Part shown: piece after piece, positions 1-9,142 of the stretch
Layout of the letters: the number at the start of each line of letters is the position of its first letter
Position numbering within the stretch: position 1 is the stretch's first letter
Source: an uncultured Chryseolinea sp.
Lineage (GTDB): Bacteria; Bacteroidota; Bacteroidia; Cytophagales; Cyclobacteriaceae
Reading direction: 5' to 3'
DNA length: 20,573 nucleotides
Assembly: GCA_946478915.1 (NCBI GenBank)
Contig: CAMLER010000011.1
Span: forward strand, 1-20,573
Notes under the pieces: model-generated
The model's input: only the letters and a program-made list of their open reading frames with translations
The model's database searches: none
What the model was told of the DNA's origin: nothing
Program-made: the position numbers and the translations under genes

Positions 1-1
1 C

Positions 2-3000
2 GATAATAAACAAAAGGGTCTGAATAATAACTCGATTTATTCGCTCTTGAAAGACCGTCATGATAATATGTGGATTGGCACATATAGCGGTGGCGTTAAT
101 TTTTTTAGTGGAGCATCATCCAAATTTCAACTCTATAAAAATGATCCTCATGATAAAAATAGTCTGAATAATAATTCTGTACTCTCCATAATCGAAGACC
201 ATCAGGGCAATCTTCTTATTGCTACGGACGGTGGTGGTTTGAATGTCTTCGACAGAAGGTTGAAGGAATTCAAACATATCCGCCGAGGACCAGGTTCGAT
301 CAAAACCGACCACCCATTGGATGTATTAGAGGACAGTGAACAGAACATTTGGATCGGTAACTTCCGCGGCGGTGTGGACGTTCGTTGGGTGGGCACCACG
401 ACGTTCGAGAATATGATACTGGATCAATCCGGTGGCGGAGTGGAAACGATAGGTCAGATCATCGAAGATCACGAGGGCTATATATGGTTCGGAACGTATG
501 GCACCGGTGTAAGCCGATTCAATAAAAAAACAAGGGAGCTTAGGCATTTTAGGCCGGATGATTCCACATCAGCGGGCTTTAGCGGGTCAAACGTGTTCGC
601 TCTGATGGAAGACAGTAAAGGCACAATTTGGGCAGGCACATCCGGTGGTGGGTTAAACCGATACGACCGCAGGAGCGAGTCTTTCATAGTCTACAGAAAT
701 AATCCAAAAGACAGTCTTTCTATCAGCAGCGATCTTATCAATGCGCTGGCGGAAGATAGTCACGGCAATATTTGGGTGGGTACTAACAATGGATTGAATC
801 TTTTTGATGCGCGAACCCAGACTTTCACAGCACTACACGTTAAGGACGGACTTCCCAACGACGTCATTTATGGGATACAGGAAGATACCCGGGGCTACCT
901 GTGGTTGAGTACGAACAAAGGATTAGCCAAGTTTGATCCAGGAAAGAGAACATTTCGGAACTATGACGCCGCTGATGGATTGCAAGGCAATTCCTATAAC
1001 AGAATGTCGGTGTTCATGAATGACAAAGGCGAAATCTTTTTTGGTGGATTGAATGGATTTAATGTTTTCCATTCTGACAGTATAGCCGACAACCCGGTAG
1101 TCCCGGAGGTATACATCACCAATCTGGAAATCTTCAACAAGCCGGTCAGTCCGCATGATGAAAATTCACCGCTGTCAAAATCGATCGACAAGACCACTGA
1201 AATCACGTTGTCGTATAAGCAGTCTGTTTTTTCATTCGATTTTGCATCGCTGAACTACACGTCTTCTGAAAAGAATCAATATGCTTATACGATGGAGGGC
1301 TTTGATCGTGAGTGGATCTACACCAACGCCAGCAAGGCGATTTATACCAACCTGAATCCAGGCAAATACATTTTTCGGGTGAAAGGTTCCAACAACGACG
1401 GTATTTGGAACGAGAAAGGCACAGCTGTTCAAATTATCATTACACCACCTTTCTGGAGGACCTGGACGTTTAAAGGTATTGTAGCTGCTGCATTGTTGGC
1501 TGCCATTTATAGTTTTCTCAGGATTAGGCTGAGTATCATTAACGGGCAGAAACTTGCGCTTGAAAAGGAAGTGAAAAAACAAACCGCGGCAGTGATGCAG
1601 CAGAAGGAAGCCCTGGAAATCGAACGCGAACAAGCTGAACGAGCAAGGCGGGAGGCAGAACAGGCAAATCAGGCAAAGAGTATTTTTCTCGCAACCATGA
1701 GCCACGAGATACGAACTCCCATGAATGGCGTGTTAGGTATGACGTATCTTTTGGCGGAAACGGATCAGACAGAAGAACAAAGAGAATATACAGAAACGAT
1801 AAGAAGCAGTGGTCAGGCTTTGTTAACCGTGATTAATGATATCCTGGATTTTTCTAAAATTGATTCAGGCAATCTTGAGCTTGAAAAACAATCTTTCGAA
1901 CTCAGAAAGTGCATTGAGGAGGTCATGGATGTATTTTCAGCAAAAGCATCGGAGAGTGCTATTGATCTTATTTATCAGATTGACCATAATATTCCCGCTC
2001 ATGTTAAAGGTGATCAGCATAGGTTAAGACAAATTCTCATAAATCTCATAAGCAACGCTGTCAAGTTTACCACCCGTGGGGAAATTTTTGTAGGTATAGA
2101 TCTCAATGAATCAAAAGACAATTTTCTGGATATTGCATTCCACGTACGCGACACTGGGATCGGTATCCCTGCTGATAAGTTATCGCGACTTTTTAAGGCG
2201 TTCTCTCAGGTAGACTCAGCTACCAACCGAAAATATGGCGGGACTGGATTAGGTTTAGTAATAAGTCAACGACTGGTGGAACTTATGGGAGGTAAAATCT
2301 CGGTTGAAAGTCAACCGGGGAATGGAACAACTTTTCACTTCAACATTTGTTGTGAAACCGGCGAACAGACAGCCTCGATCCAACTTCCGGTTCTAACCGG
2401 ATATGATGGAAAAAAGGTTTTGATAGTTGACGAGAATGAAACCAACCTTCGGGTTTTGAAAACGCAATTGGAGCAATGGAAGCTTTCGGCGACGTTGGCC
2501 TTCTCAGGTGATGAGGCCCTTCAGGTATTGAATGGTAAAAATGGATTTGATCTTGCGCTCGTCGACATGCATATGCCCAATATAAGTGGGTTGGAAGTTT
2601 CAAAAAGCATACGTCTCAAACATCCTGACTTGCCAATTATTCTTATAAGTTCAATTGGTGACGAAAGCAAAAAGACGCATCCTGACATAATTACATCCGT
2701 TGTGAATAAGCCGGTTAAGCAGCTGCAGTTAGCACAGCATATCCGGGAGGCTTTTAAGATAGAGAGGAAGGTACCGTCGGTACAAAATGGTCAGCACGTT
2801 TTATCGGAAGATTTTGCAAAAAGATTTCCGCTTCGAATTCTCCTGGCAGAGGATAATATTATTAATCAGAAATTAGCAATTCGTATTCTTAATAAATTAG
2901 GTTATCAGCAAATAGACGTCGCGTTAAATGGGTTGGAGGCAATTGAGAAATTGAAAATGCAATTCTACGAGGTGATCCTGATGGACATGCAGATGCCGGA

Positions 3001-3211
3001 GATGGACGGACTTGAGGCAACAAGGCAAATCCGAAAGGAGATGTTGCAACAGCCGGTGATCATAGCAGTCACGGCAAACGCAATGCAAAGCGATCGCGAG
3101 TTATGTATTAATGCAGGTATGAATGATTTTGTCACAAAGCCGATAAAATTGGAGGCTTTGATGGCTGCATTGGAAAAGGCAGTGGAGATTCATAAATTCC
3201 GCGCTTGTTGA
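2..3211 (+). CDS. Hybrid sensor histidine kinase with Reg_prop propeller and two receiver domains (5' truncated by window edge)
   Basis: Membrane sensor that should bind an extracytoplasmic ligand, autophosphorylate and pass phosphate to its own receivers. The frame is open to the first bases of the window, so the start lies upstream; a TTG at 47 is not a real start. Seen in order: eight propeller-blade motifs of the WIGT..GLN type, a Y_Y_Y domain (about nt 1210-1445), one membrane helix (about 1463-1525), a coiled coil, HisKA with SHEIRTP (phospho-His codon 1703), HATPase with N, DTGIGIP and YGGTGLGL boxes, REC1 (VLIVDEN, acceptor Asp codon 2564) and REC2 (ILLAEDN, acceptor Asp codon 2984). 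The stop follows REC2 closely, so there is no AraC helix-turn-helix and no Hpt. Alignment by eye with the next gene suggests about 300 residues (signal peptide and six blades) are missing upstream. Domain calls are secure; the ligand is unknown. Confidence 0.93.
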   Translation, partial: DNKQKGLNNNSIYSLLKDRHDNMWIGTYSGGVNFFSGASSKFQLYKNDPHDKNSLNNNSVLSIIEDHQGNLLIATDGGGLNVFDRRLKEFKHIRRGPGSIKTDHPLDVLEDSEQNIWIGNFRGGVDVRWVGTTTFENMILDQSGGGVETIGQIIEDHEGYIWFGTYGTGVSRFNKKTRELRHFRPDDSTSAGFSGSNVFALMEDSKGTIWAGTSGGGLNRYDRRSESFIVYRNNPKDSLSISSDLINALAEDSHGNIWVGTNNGLNLFDARTQTFTALHVKDGLPNDVIYGIQEDTRGYLWLSTNKGLAKFDPGKRTFRNYDAADGLQGNSYNRMSVFMNDKGEIFFGGLNGFNVFHSDSIADNPVVPEVYITNLEIFNKPVSPHDENSPLSKSIDKTTEITLSYKQSVFSFDFASLNYTSSEKNQYAYTMEGFDREWIYTNASKAIYTNLNPGKYIFRVKGSNNDGIWNEKGTAVQIIITPPFWRTWTFKGIVAAALLAAIYSFLRIRLSIINGQKLALEKEVKKQTAAVMQQKEALEIEREQAERARREAEQANQAKSIFLATMSHEIRTPMNGVLGMTYLLAETDQTEEQREYTETIRSSGQALLTVINDILDFSKIDSGNLELEKQSFELRKCIEEVMDVFSAKASESAIDLIYQIDHNIPAHVKGDQHRLRQILINLISNAVKFTTRGEIFVGIDLNESKDNFLDIAFHVRDTGIGIPADKLSRLFKAFSQVDSATNRKYGGTGLGLVISQRLVELMGGKISVESQPGNGTTFHFNICCETGEQTASIQLPVLTGYDGKKVLIVDENETNLRVLKTQLEQWKLSATLAFSGDEALQVLNGKNGFDLALVDMHMPNISGLEVSKSIRLKHPDLPIILISSIGDESKKTHPDIITSVVNKPVKQLQLAQHIREAFKIERKVPSVQNGQHVLSEDFAKRFPLRILLAEDNIINQKLAIRILNKLGYQQIDVALNGLEAIEKLKMQFYEVILMDMQMPEMDGLEATRQIRKEMLQQPVIIAVTANAMQSDRELCINAGMNDFVTKPIKLEALMAALEKAVEIHKFRAC

Positions 3212-3236
3212 AGTGTGAGGATGGACGCTATATGTG
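3208..3236 (+). promoter_or_regulatory. Candidate Bacteroidota-type promoter for the second hybrid kinase
   Basis: A GTTG (ending at 3210) is followed after 18 bases by TATATGTG (3229-3236), one mismatch from the Bacteroidota -7 consensus TAnnTTTG. Spacing fits the usual 17-23. The -33 part overlaps the stop codon of the upstream kinase, and transcription would begin about 20 bases before the ATG at 3265. The gap between the two kinases is only 53 bases, so the gene may simply be read through from upstream; this is a weak motif match. Confidence 0.35.
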
Positions 3237-3264
3237 CAAACAATGGACGATGTCTGAGCAATAA

Positions 3265-6200
3265 ATGAAATATTTGAAACCTTCTGCATGGATCACGATA
3301 ACGATCCTTATTTTTTGCAGTGCTGCAGGAACCAGCCAGGACCTGGAGTTTCAGCACCTATCTACGCGTCAGGGGCTTTCCCAGTCCAACGTATGGGATA
3401 TCTTGCAAGACAATTATGGCTTCATTTGGATAGCTACCGAAGATGGCCTTAACCTCTATGACGGATATTCATTCAATGTATATCGGAACAATCCACTTGA
3501 TTCAACAACAATAAGCAACAGCAACATTCGCTGCATTACCCAGGATGAAGAGGGTAACCTATGGGTCGGAACACGGTTTGGTTTGAATTACTATAACCGC
3601 ACGACTGATACTTTTGAAAGATTCTTAAATGATGAAAATAATCCGCGATCACTCAGTAATAATGATATCACCAGTATTTGGATAGATTCGAAAGGGAATG
3701 TCTGGATTGGAACAGCCCATGGACTGAATGTTTTTGAAAGCGAATCGAAAACTTTCAGACGTATTTTTCATGAACCAGGTAATCCAAAGTCGCTGGCTAA
3801 TAGCAATATCAGCGCTGGAATAGAAGATTCCAAAAATCAAATCTGGGTGGCCACATCAGGAGGACTCAGCAAGATGGTCGATGGAGAATTTGAGAACTTT
3901 TTTCACGACTCGAATGACGTTTCTTCGTTAAGTTCAAACCGGTTGACAGCGCTTTTTGAAGATAGAGAAGGAACTCTTTGGATTGGAACATTTGATAATG
4001 GTTTGAACAAGATGAGATCTACGAAAGGATTCACGAGGTATCTCAGTGCAGCCAATGATGTTCAGAGTCTGGGAGGTAGTTATGTGCACAACTTAACGCA
4101 GGATCGCGAAGGTGTCCTTTGGGTCGCGATCGATGGTTCATTAAATAAGATGAACCGTAATGATGGCACGTTCAGAAGATATGTTCAGGACCAGGCAAAG
4201 GAAAATAGTCTGAAGAGCAACATTGTTACCAAGGTATTCTTCGACGTCAACAATCGGATGTGGGTAGGAACACGCTTTGGCGGTGTTAACGTGTATGACC
4301 CTGGTAAGTATCCATTCTATCATTATAAGTACAGCAGACAGGATTTAAACAGCCTGAGTCATAACACGGTTACTTCTTTCGAAGAAGATGCGAATGGTAA
4401 TTTTTGGGTGGCAACGGATGGCGGAAGTTTGAACTATTTCGATCGCAAGACGAGAAATTTCACAAACTATTTAAACCAGTTTTCGAACAACAAAGTCCTT
4501 GCAGTTAGGAAGGACCACAGTGGTGGTCTTTGGGTGGGAATGTGGAGAGGAGGTCTTAATTTTTATGATCCCCGCACAAAGAAGACAAAGCGCTACAAGC
4601 ATGATCCGACAAATCCTCGAAGTTTGAGTGATAACAACGTCTTCCATATTCTAGTAGACAGAAAAGGAAATATCTGGGTGGCAACATGGGGGAATGGCTT
4701 TAATAAATACAATCCTGAAACGGATGATTTCACTCGCTACACTCACAACCCAGATGACCATAATTCAGTGTCCAGCACGGCAATTGAATACTTGTTTGAA
4801 GACTCAGAAGGAAAGATTTGGATTGCCACTGATCTTCATGGCGTAGACAGGTATGATCCCGAAACGAACGTTTTCACCCATTACAAGTGGAATGGAAAGG
4901 AAGGGAATCTCAGCGGTAACAGCATTTTTACTATTTACGAAGATTCCAAAAATCGTATTTGGGTTGGGACAAATGCGGGTCTGAATCTTTTTCATCCCCA
5001 GACACAAACGTTTACATCGTATCGGCAAGCTCATGGTTTGCCCAACGATGGGGTTATCGGCATTTTGGAAGAAAGGTCCGGTGATCTTTGGCTAAGTACA
5101 AACAAAGGGCTGTCACGTTTTGATCCCGAGCATGGTGTCTTTAAAAATTTTCTTGAAGGCGATGGTTTACAAAGCGACCAATTCAATCGATGGGCTTCTT
5201 ACAAACTTTCAACCGGTGAGCTGTTGTTTGGTGGCACTAATGGATTTAATCTTTTTCATCCGGACAGCATAAAATCAAACACCTATCGCCCGCCTGTTTG
5301 TATAACCGGCTTCCGCGTGTTCAATAAACCTGTGCCTATCGGGTCAAACGAACTACTGAAAGAAAATATTCTCACAACGGAAGAAATAACGTTAAGCTAT
5401 CTTCAAAATGTTTTCTCTTTCGATTTTACTGCATTGAATTATCGACAGCCTGAAAAAAATCAGTACCGTTATAAAATGGAGGGATTTCAGGATAACTGGA
5501 TCGATGCGGGTTATGAAAGAAAGGCATCCTACACCAATCTGAGCCCAGGGGAATATACTTTCAGAGTACTTGCTTCTAACAACGACGGCGTATGGAATGA
5601 GGAAGGCGCTTCTATAAGGATTATCATCACACCTCCATTTTGGCAAACGTGGTGGTTTATTGGCTTGTGTATTCTCGCCACAATCGGGCTGATCATATTG
5701 GTTTTCAGGCTCAGGATGGAAACGGTTAGAAAACAAAAGCTGATACTTGAACAACAGGTAAAAGAGAAAACCACGGAGTTAATATTACAAAAGGAAGCTG
5801 TAGAAGCGCAGGCTGAAAACATGCAGGCGCTTCACGAACAGCAGCAGGCACAGACCGAATATCTGCAATCCCTTAATGAGGAGCTTCAGCGTCAAAAGGA
5901 GGAAATCATTATCAAACAGACGGAAGCGGAAAAGGCGCGGAGGGAAGCGGAACAGGCAAATAAAGCAAAAAGCATTTTCCTCGCCACGATGAGCCATGAG
6001 ATACGTACACCAATGAATGGCGTACTCGGTATGGCGGCACTTCTCGCTGAGACTCAGCAGACGCAAGAACAACAAGAATACACGGACACCATTCGAAGCA
6101 GTGGAGAAGCTCTGCTGACCGTTATCAATGATATCCTTGATTTTTCAAAAATAGAATCGGGCAATCTTGAACTCGATAATCATGCATTTGATCTGCGACA

Positions 6201-7512
6201 TTGCATAGAGGAAGTCATGGATGTATTTGCGGCCAAGGCTTCTCAGAAGGGCCTTGATCTGGTTTATCAAATCGATTATCAGATACCCGCTCAGATCGTA
6301 GGCGACAGTCATAGGTTGAGACAGATCCTGTTGAACCTAATTAGTAATGCGATGAAGTTTACCCATCAGGGTGAAATTTTCGTCAGCGTCAATTTGCTGA
6401 AAATGGACAGCTCAAATCTTGATCTTGCTTTTCATGTGAAGGATACTGGTATAGGAATTCCTAAGGATAAACTTTCGCGACTTTTCAAAGCGTTTTCGCA
6501 AGTTGATTCTTCTACAACACGCAAATATGGTGGAACAGGTCTTGGTCTGGTTATCAGTGAACGACTTGTCCAACTCATGGGTGGTACCATCAGCGTCGAG
6601 AGTGAATCAGGTGTTGGCACCATGTTCACCTTTACTATCAGAACAGAAGTCAGTTACACATCCCTTCGACAATATGTTCACTTTAATACCGCGGGCAACG
6701 AAGGGAAGCGGGTGCTTGTAGTCGATGATAACATGACTAACCTCACAATTTTGAAAGGTCAGCTCGAGCAATGGGTACTTACTCCCGTGCTCGCATCATC
6801 TGGTAAGGAAGCGCTTGAAATATTAGGGACCCAACACTTTGATTTGGTGATTACGGATATGCAGATGCCTGACATGGATGGACTGCATTTGTCGCAACAG
6901 ATTAAAGAAAAGTATGCGGTACCCATAATTTTGTTGAGCTCAATCGGTGATGAAAGTAAGCGTAAGCATTCGGACTTATTCTCTGCAGTTCTAAACAAGC
7001 CGGTAAAACAACAGCAATTGTCTCGCGTCGTACAGTCTGCACTCCGGCCGGAGACGGCTATGGCTGGTTCACCTGAAGAATCCAAAGAAAAGAAAACCTT
7101 GTCCAGCGCGTTCGCAGAGAAATATCCTCTAAAAATTTTACTTGCGGAAGATAATGTGGTGAATCAAAAATTGACGATGCGCGTGCTTCACAAGCTTGGC
7201 TACCGTGATGTTGAAATTGCTCAAAACGGTCTGGAAGCGATTGAAAAATTTAATGAAAAATTTTATGAAGTAATATTGATGGACGTCCAGATGCCTGAAA
7301 TGGATGGTCTGGAAGCTACGCGGCTGATAAGGATGAAACAATATCAACAACCTGTTATCATTTCTATGACTGCAAATGCTATGCAGGATGATAAAGAAAA
7401 GTGTATTCAGGCCGGGATGGACGGATATATAGCTAAGCCTATCAACATCGACGAATTGGTCGAATCTCTGATAAAAGCCTCCGATTCTTATAAGCCGAAG
7501 CTATACGGGTAG
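3265..7512 (+). CDS. Hybrid sensor histidine kinase, HTCS-like sensor with two C-terminal receivers and no DNA-binding domain
   Basis: Complete 1415-residue paralogue of the preceding gene. Residues 1 to about 24 form a signal peptide. Fourteen blade motifs (first WIATEDGLNLY, last LLFGGTNGFNLF) fit two seven-bladed propellers over about 28-690. The Y_Y_Y domain spans about 710-790, the membrane helix about 797-816 and a long coiled coil about 820-900. HisKA has phospho-His H911; the HATPase has N1028, DTGIGIP from D1060 and YGGTGLGL from Y1088. REC1 has D1154/D1155, acceptor D1198 and K1245; REC2 has E1295/D1296, acceptor D1340 and K1391. All signalling residues are present, so it should be active. 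Classical HTCS proteins of this phylum end in an AraC-type domain; this one ends after REC2, so output needs a partner such as an Hpt protein and separate regulator. The downstream neighbour is convergent, so this ends its transcription unit. The ligand cannot be read from the sequence. Confidence 0.95.
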   Translation: MKYLKPSAWITITILIFCSAAGTSQDLEFQHLSTRQGLSQSNVWDILQDNYGFIWIATEDGLNLYDGYSFNVYRNNPLDSTTISNSNIRCITQDEEGNLWVGTRFGLNYYNRTTDTFERFLNDENNPRSLSNNDITSIWIDSKGNVWIGTAHGLNVFESESKTFRRIFHEPGNPKSLANSNISAGIEDSKNQIWVATSGGLSKMVDGEFENFFHDSNDVSSLSSNRLTALFEDREGTLWIGTFDNGLNKMRSTKGFTRYLSAANDVQSLGGSYVHNLTQDREGVLWVAIDGSLNKMNRNDGTFRRYVQDQAKENSLKSNIVTKVFFDVNNRMWVGTRFGGVNVYDPGKYPFYHYKYSRQDLNSLSHNTVTSFEEDANGNFWVATDGGSLNYFDRKTRNFTNYLNQFSNNKVLAVRKDHSGGLWVGMWRGGLNFYDPRTKKTKRYKHDPTNPRSLSDNNVFHILVDRKGNIWVATWGNGFNKYNPETDDFTRYTHNPDDHNSVSSTAIEYLFEDSEGKIWIATDLHGVDRYDPETNVFTHYKWNGKEGNLSGNSIFTIYEDSKNRIWVGTNAGLNLFHPQTQTFTSYRQAHGLPNDGVIGILEERSGDLWLSTNKGLSRFDPEHGVFKNFLEGDGLQSDQFNRWASYKLSTGELLFGGTNGFNLFHPDSIKSNTYRPPVCITGFRVFNKPVPIGSNELLKENILTTEEITLSYLQNVFSFDFTALNYRQPEKNQYRYKMEGFQDNWIDAGYERKASYTNLSPGEYTFRVLASNNDGVWNEEGASIRIIITPPFWQTWWFIGLCILATIGLIILVFRLRMETVRKQKLILEQQVKEKTTELILQKEAVEAQAENMQALHEQQQAQTEYLQSLNEELQRQKEEIIIKQTEAEKARREAEQANKAKSIFLATMSHEIRTPMNGVLGMAALLAETQQTQEQQEYTDTIRSSGEALLTVINDILDFSKIESGNLELDNHAFDLRHCIEEVMDVFAAKASQKGLDLVYQIDYQIPAQIVGDSHRLRQILLNLISNAMKFTHQGEIFVSVNLLKMDSSNLDLAFHVKDTGIGIPKDKLSRLFKAFSQVDSSTTRKYGGTGLGLVISERLVQLMGGTISVESESGVGTMFTFTIRTEVSYTSLRQYVHFNTAGNEGKRVLVVDDNMTNLTILKGQLEQWVLTPVLASSGKEALEILGTQHFDLVITDMQMPDMDGLHLSQQIKEKYAVPIILLSSIGDESKRKHSDLFSAVLNKPVKQQQLSRVVQSALRPETAMAGSPEESKEKKTLSSAFAEKYPLKILLAEDNVVNQKLTMRVLHKLGYRDVEIAQNGLEAIEKFNEKFYEVILMDVQMPEMDGLEATRLIRMKQYQQPVIISMTANAMQDDKEKCIQAGMDGYIAKPINIDELVESLIKASDSYKPKLYG

Positions 7513-7591
7513 CGAACGTAAAATCGGATAAATTGTCTGGCGTAACTGCTGGAGAAGTACTTGAAAAATATTGAAGTTTCCGGGTAAATTT

Positions 7592-9142
7592 TCAAAATCT
7601 GTTGTATAACGATACCCAGTTGGCCAAACGTTTCTGGAGGGTTAGAGTCAATGCATTTTTTTTGAATCGCCATTTCCAGTTGTCTGTCGTAGTAGCGGGC
7701 GTGTTCATTCTTGCTTTTTCGTTTGCCCCTAATACATCCTGCAAAGGTAAAATTACAGTCCGAGCCACCGAAGCATAGGCTAACCGTGATAACTCAATAT
7801 GAATACTGTTCTCGTCAACAACTTTTCCAGTATAGGATGAAATCTGTTTTTTCTCTTTTCGCTTGATGTCTTTTCTAAACCATCCAACAGTTGTGTTATT
7901 ATCGTGCGTGCCGGTATATGCTATGAAGTTAGTTGTATAATTGTGTGGACTGTAGGCCGAACCAGCCATTTCATCGCCAAAGGCGAACTGTAATATTTTC
8001 ATACCTGGCATTCCGAAATCGTCGCGCAGCTTAAAAACATTCTCATCAATATCGCCTAAATCCTCAGCTACAAATTTCACGTCGCCAATAGCTGACTGCA
8101 CAGTCTTAAAAAATAAATGACCAGGTCCTATCTTCCATTTGCCGCGCCGGGCTGTGGGCTCTCCGGCAGGAACTTCCCAATAGTTCGCAAACGCGCGAAA
8201 ATGATCGAGGCGCAACACATCAAACTGCTGCATATTTTTGCGCAGCCGTTTAATCCACCAATCATAGTTTTGTTTCTGAAGAATATCCCACTTGAAAGTA
8301 GGCATGCCCCATAACTGGCCATTGCTATTGAAATAGTCGGGAGGTACGCCAGCCACACCTTTCATCAATCCTGCTTTATCGACGTTAAATATATCACGGT
8401 TAGCCCATACGTCCGACGAGTCGTGACTGACGTAAAACGGGAGGTCGCCAAATAGAAGGACGCCGGAATTGTTAGCAAAAGTTTTCAGTCTGGTCCATTG
8501 TTCTGAAAAGATGTATTGTTGCCACATAATGTACGTGCGCAATTCGGTAGATTTTTTTGAGAATATATTCAGAGCCTCGCTCGACCGCATTTTGTATTCT
8601 TCTTTCCACTCGAACCATGGGCTGTTGTCATGATGTTTCTTCAACGCCTGGTACAGGGCAAAATCTGCTAACCAATAGCTTTCACGTCTGCAAAAGTTGT
8701 TGAAGGCAGCGGTGAGTTTCGCGTTTTTGAAAAATTTCGTTGCAGCTATCTTCAATAAATGATCTCTTACCTCCGCTGCCCTTTCGAAATCTACTCGTTC
8801 GGTTGCAGGAACATGATGAGCAGATAAATCCGAATTTTTGATCAATCCGTTTGCTTCCAACACCTCCGGACTAATCAGCAAAGGGTTGCCTGCCATACTT
8901 GATGTCGAACTGTATGGTGAAAAATATTGTTCGGACGAAACAGGATTCAACGGGAGGATTTGCCAATAGCGCTGTTTGCTCCCTGAAAGAAAGTTGACAA
9001 AATTTCTCGCCTCGGGACCGAGATCACCAATTCCAAATTGCGACGGCAGCGATGTTATATGAAGTAGAATTCCGGCGTCCCGGCCTTTCTCAAATGGAAG
9101 GGGACGCAAAAGTTTACTTCGAGTCCCCACCGGTGTTGCCAT
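7592..9142 (-). CDS. malQ: 4-alpha-glucanotransferase (amylomaltase, GH77)
   Basis: Cytoplasmic enzyme that transfers alpha-1,4-glucan segments between maltodextrins, releasing glucose and remodelling chain length. The 516-residue length is typical for bacterial amylomaltase. The N-terminal GILLHITSLPS and GIGDLG motifs are family signatures. The catalytic triad is visible: nucleophile D313 in LRLDHFRAF, acid/base E360 in VAEDLG and transition-state stabiliser D414 in GTHDNN. There is no signal peptide. It is the last gene of the minus-strand operon; its ATG lies inside glgX, overlapping that gene by 29 bases, which suggests translational coupling. A GTG at codon 5 is an alternative start, but either start precedes the conserved region. 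In this context it re-sorts the linear maltodextrins freed by GlgX. It is convergent with the kinase gene, with 79 bases between them and no clear terminator. Confidence 0.97.
   Translation of the reverse strand: MATPVGTRSKLLRPLPFEKGRDAGILLHITSLPSQFGIGDLGPEARNFVNFLSGSKQRYWQILPLNPVSSEQYFSPYSSTSSMAGNPLLISPEVLEANGLIKNSDLSAHHVPATERVDFERAAEVRDHLLKIAATKFFKNAKLTAAFNNFCRRESYWLADFALYQALKKHHDNSPWFEWKEEYKMRSSEALNIFSKKSTELRTYIMWQQYIFSEQWTRLKTFANNSGVLLFGDLPFYVSHDSSDVWANRDIFNVDKAGLMKGVAGVPPDYFNSNGQLWGMPTFKWDILQKQNYDWWIKRLRKNMQQFDVLRLDHFRAFANYWEVPAGEPTARRGKWKIGPGHLFFKTVQSAIGDVKFVAEDLGDIDENVFKLRDDFGMPGMKILQFAFGDEMAGSAYSPHNYTTNFIAYTGTHDNNTTVGWFRKDIKRKEKKQISSYTGKVVDENSIHIELSRLAYASVARTVILPLQDVLGANEKARMNTPATTTDNWKWRFKKNALTLTLQKRLANWVSLYNRF

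Noticed and set aside
47..49. TTG at 47 as the start of the first kinase
   Set aside because: The frame is open from base 2 and the protein begins in the middle of a propeller domain, so this is a truncated gene, not a real start.
1232..1705. Minus-strand open frame of 157 residues within the first kinase
   Set aside because: It lies fully inside the conserved kinase coding sequence, has low-complexity composition and no recognisable domain; a shadow frame.
7513..7591. Possible terminator between the second kinase and malQ
   Set aside because: TTGAAAA (7561) and TTTTCAA (7589) can pair but enclose a 21-base A/T-rich loop with no GC stem, too weak to call.
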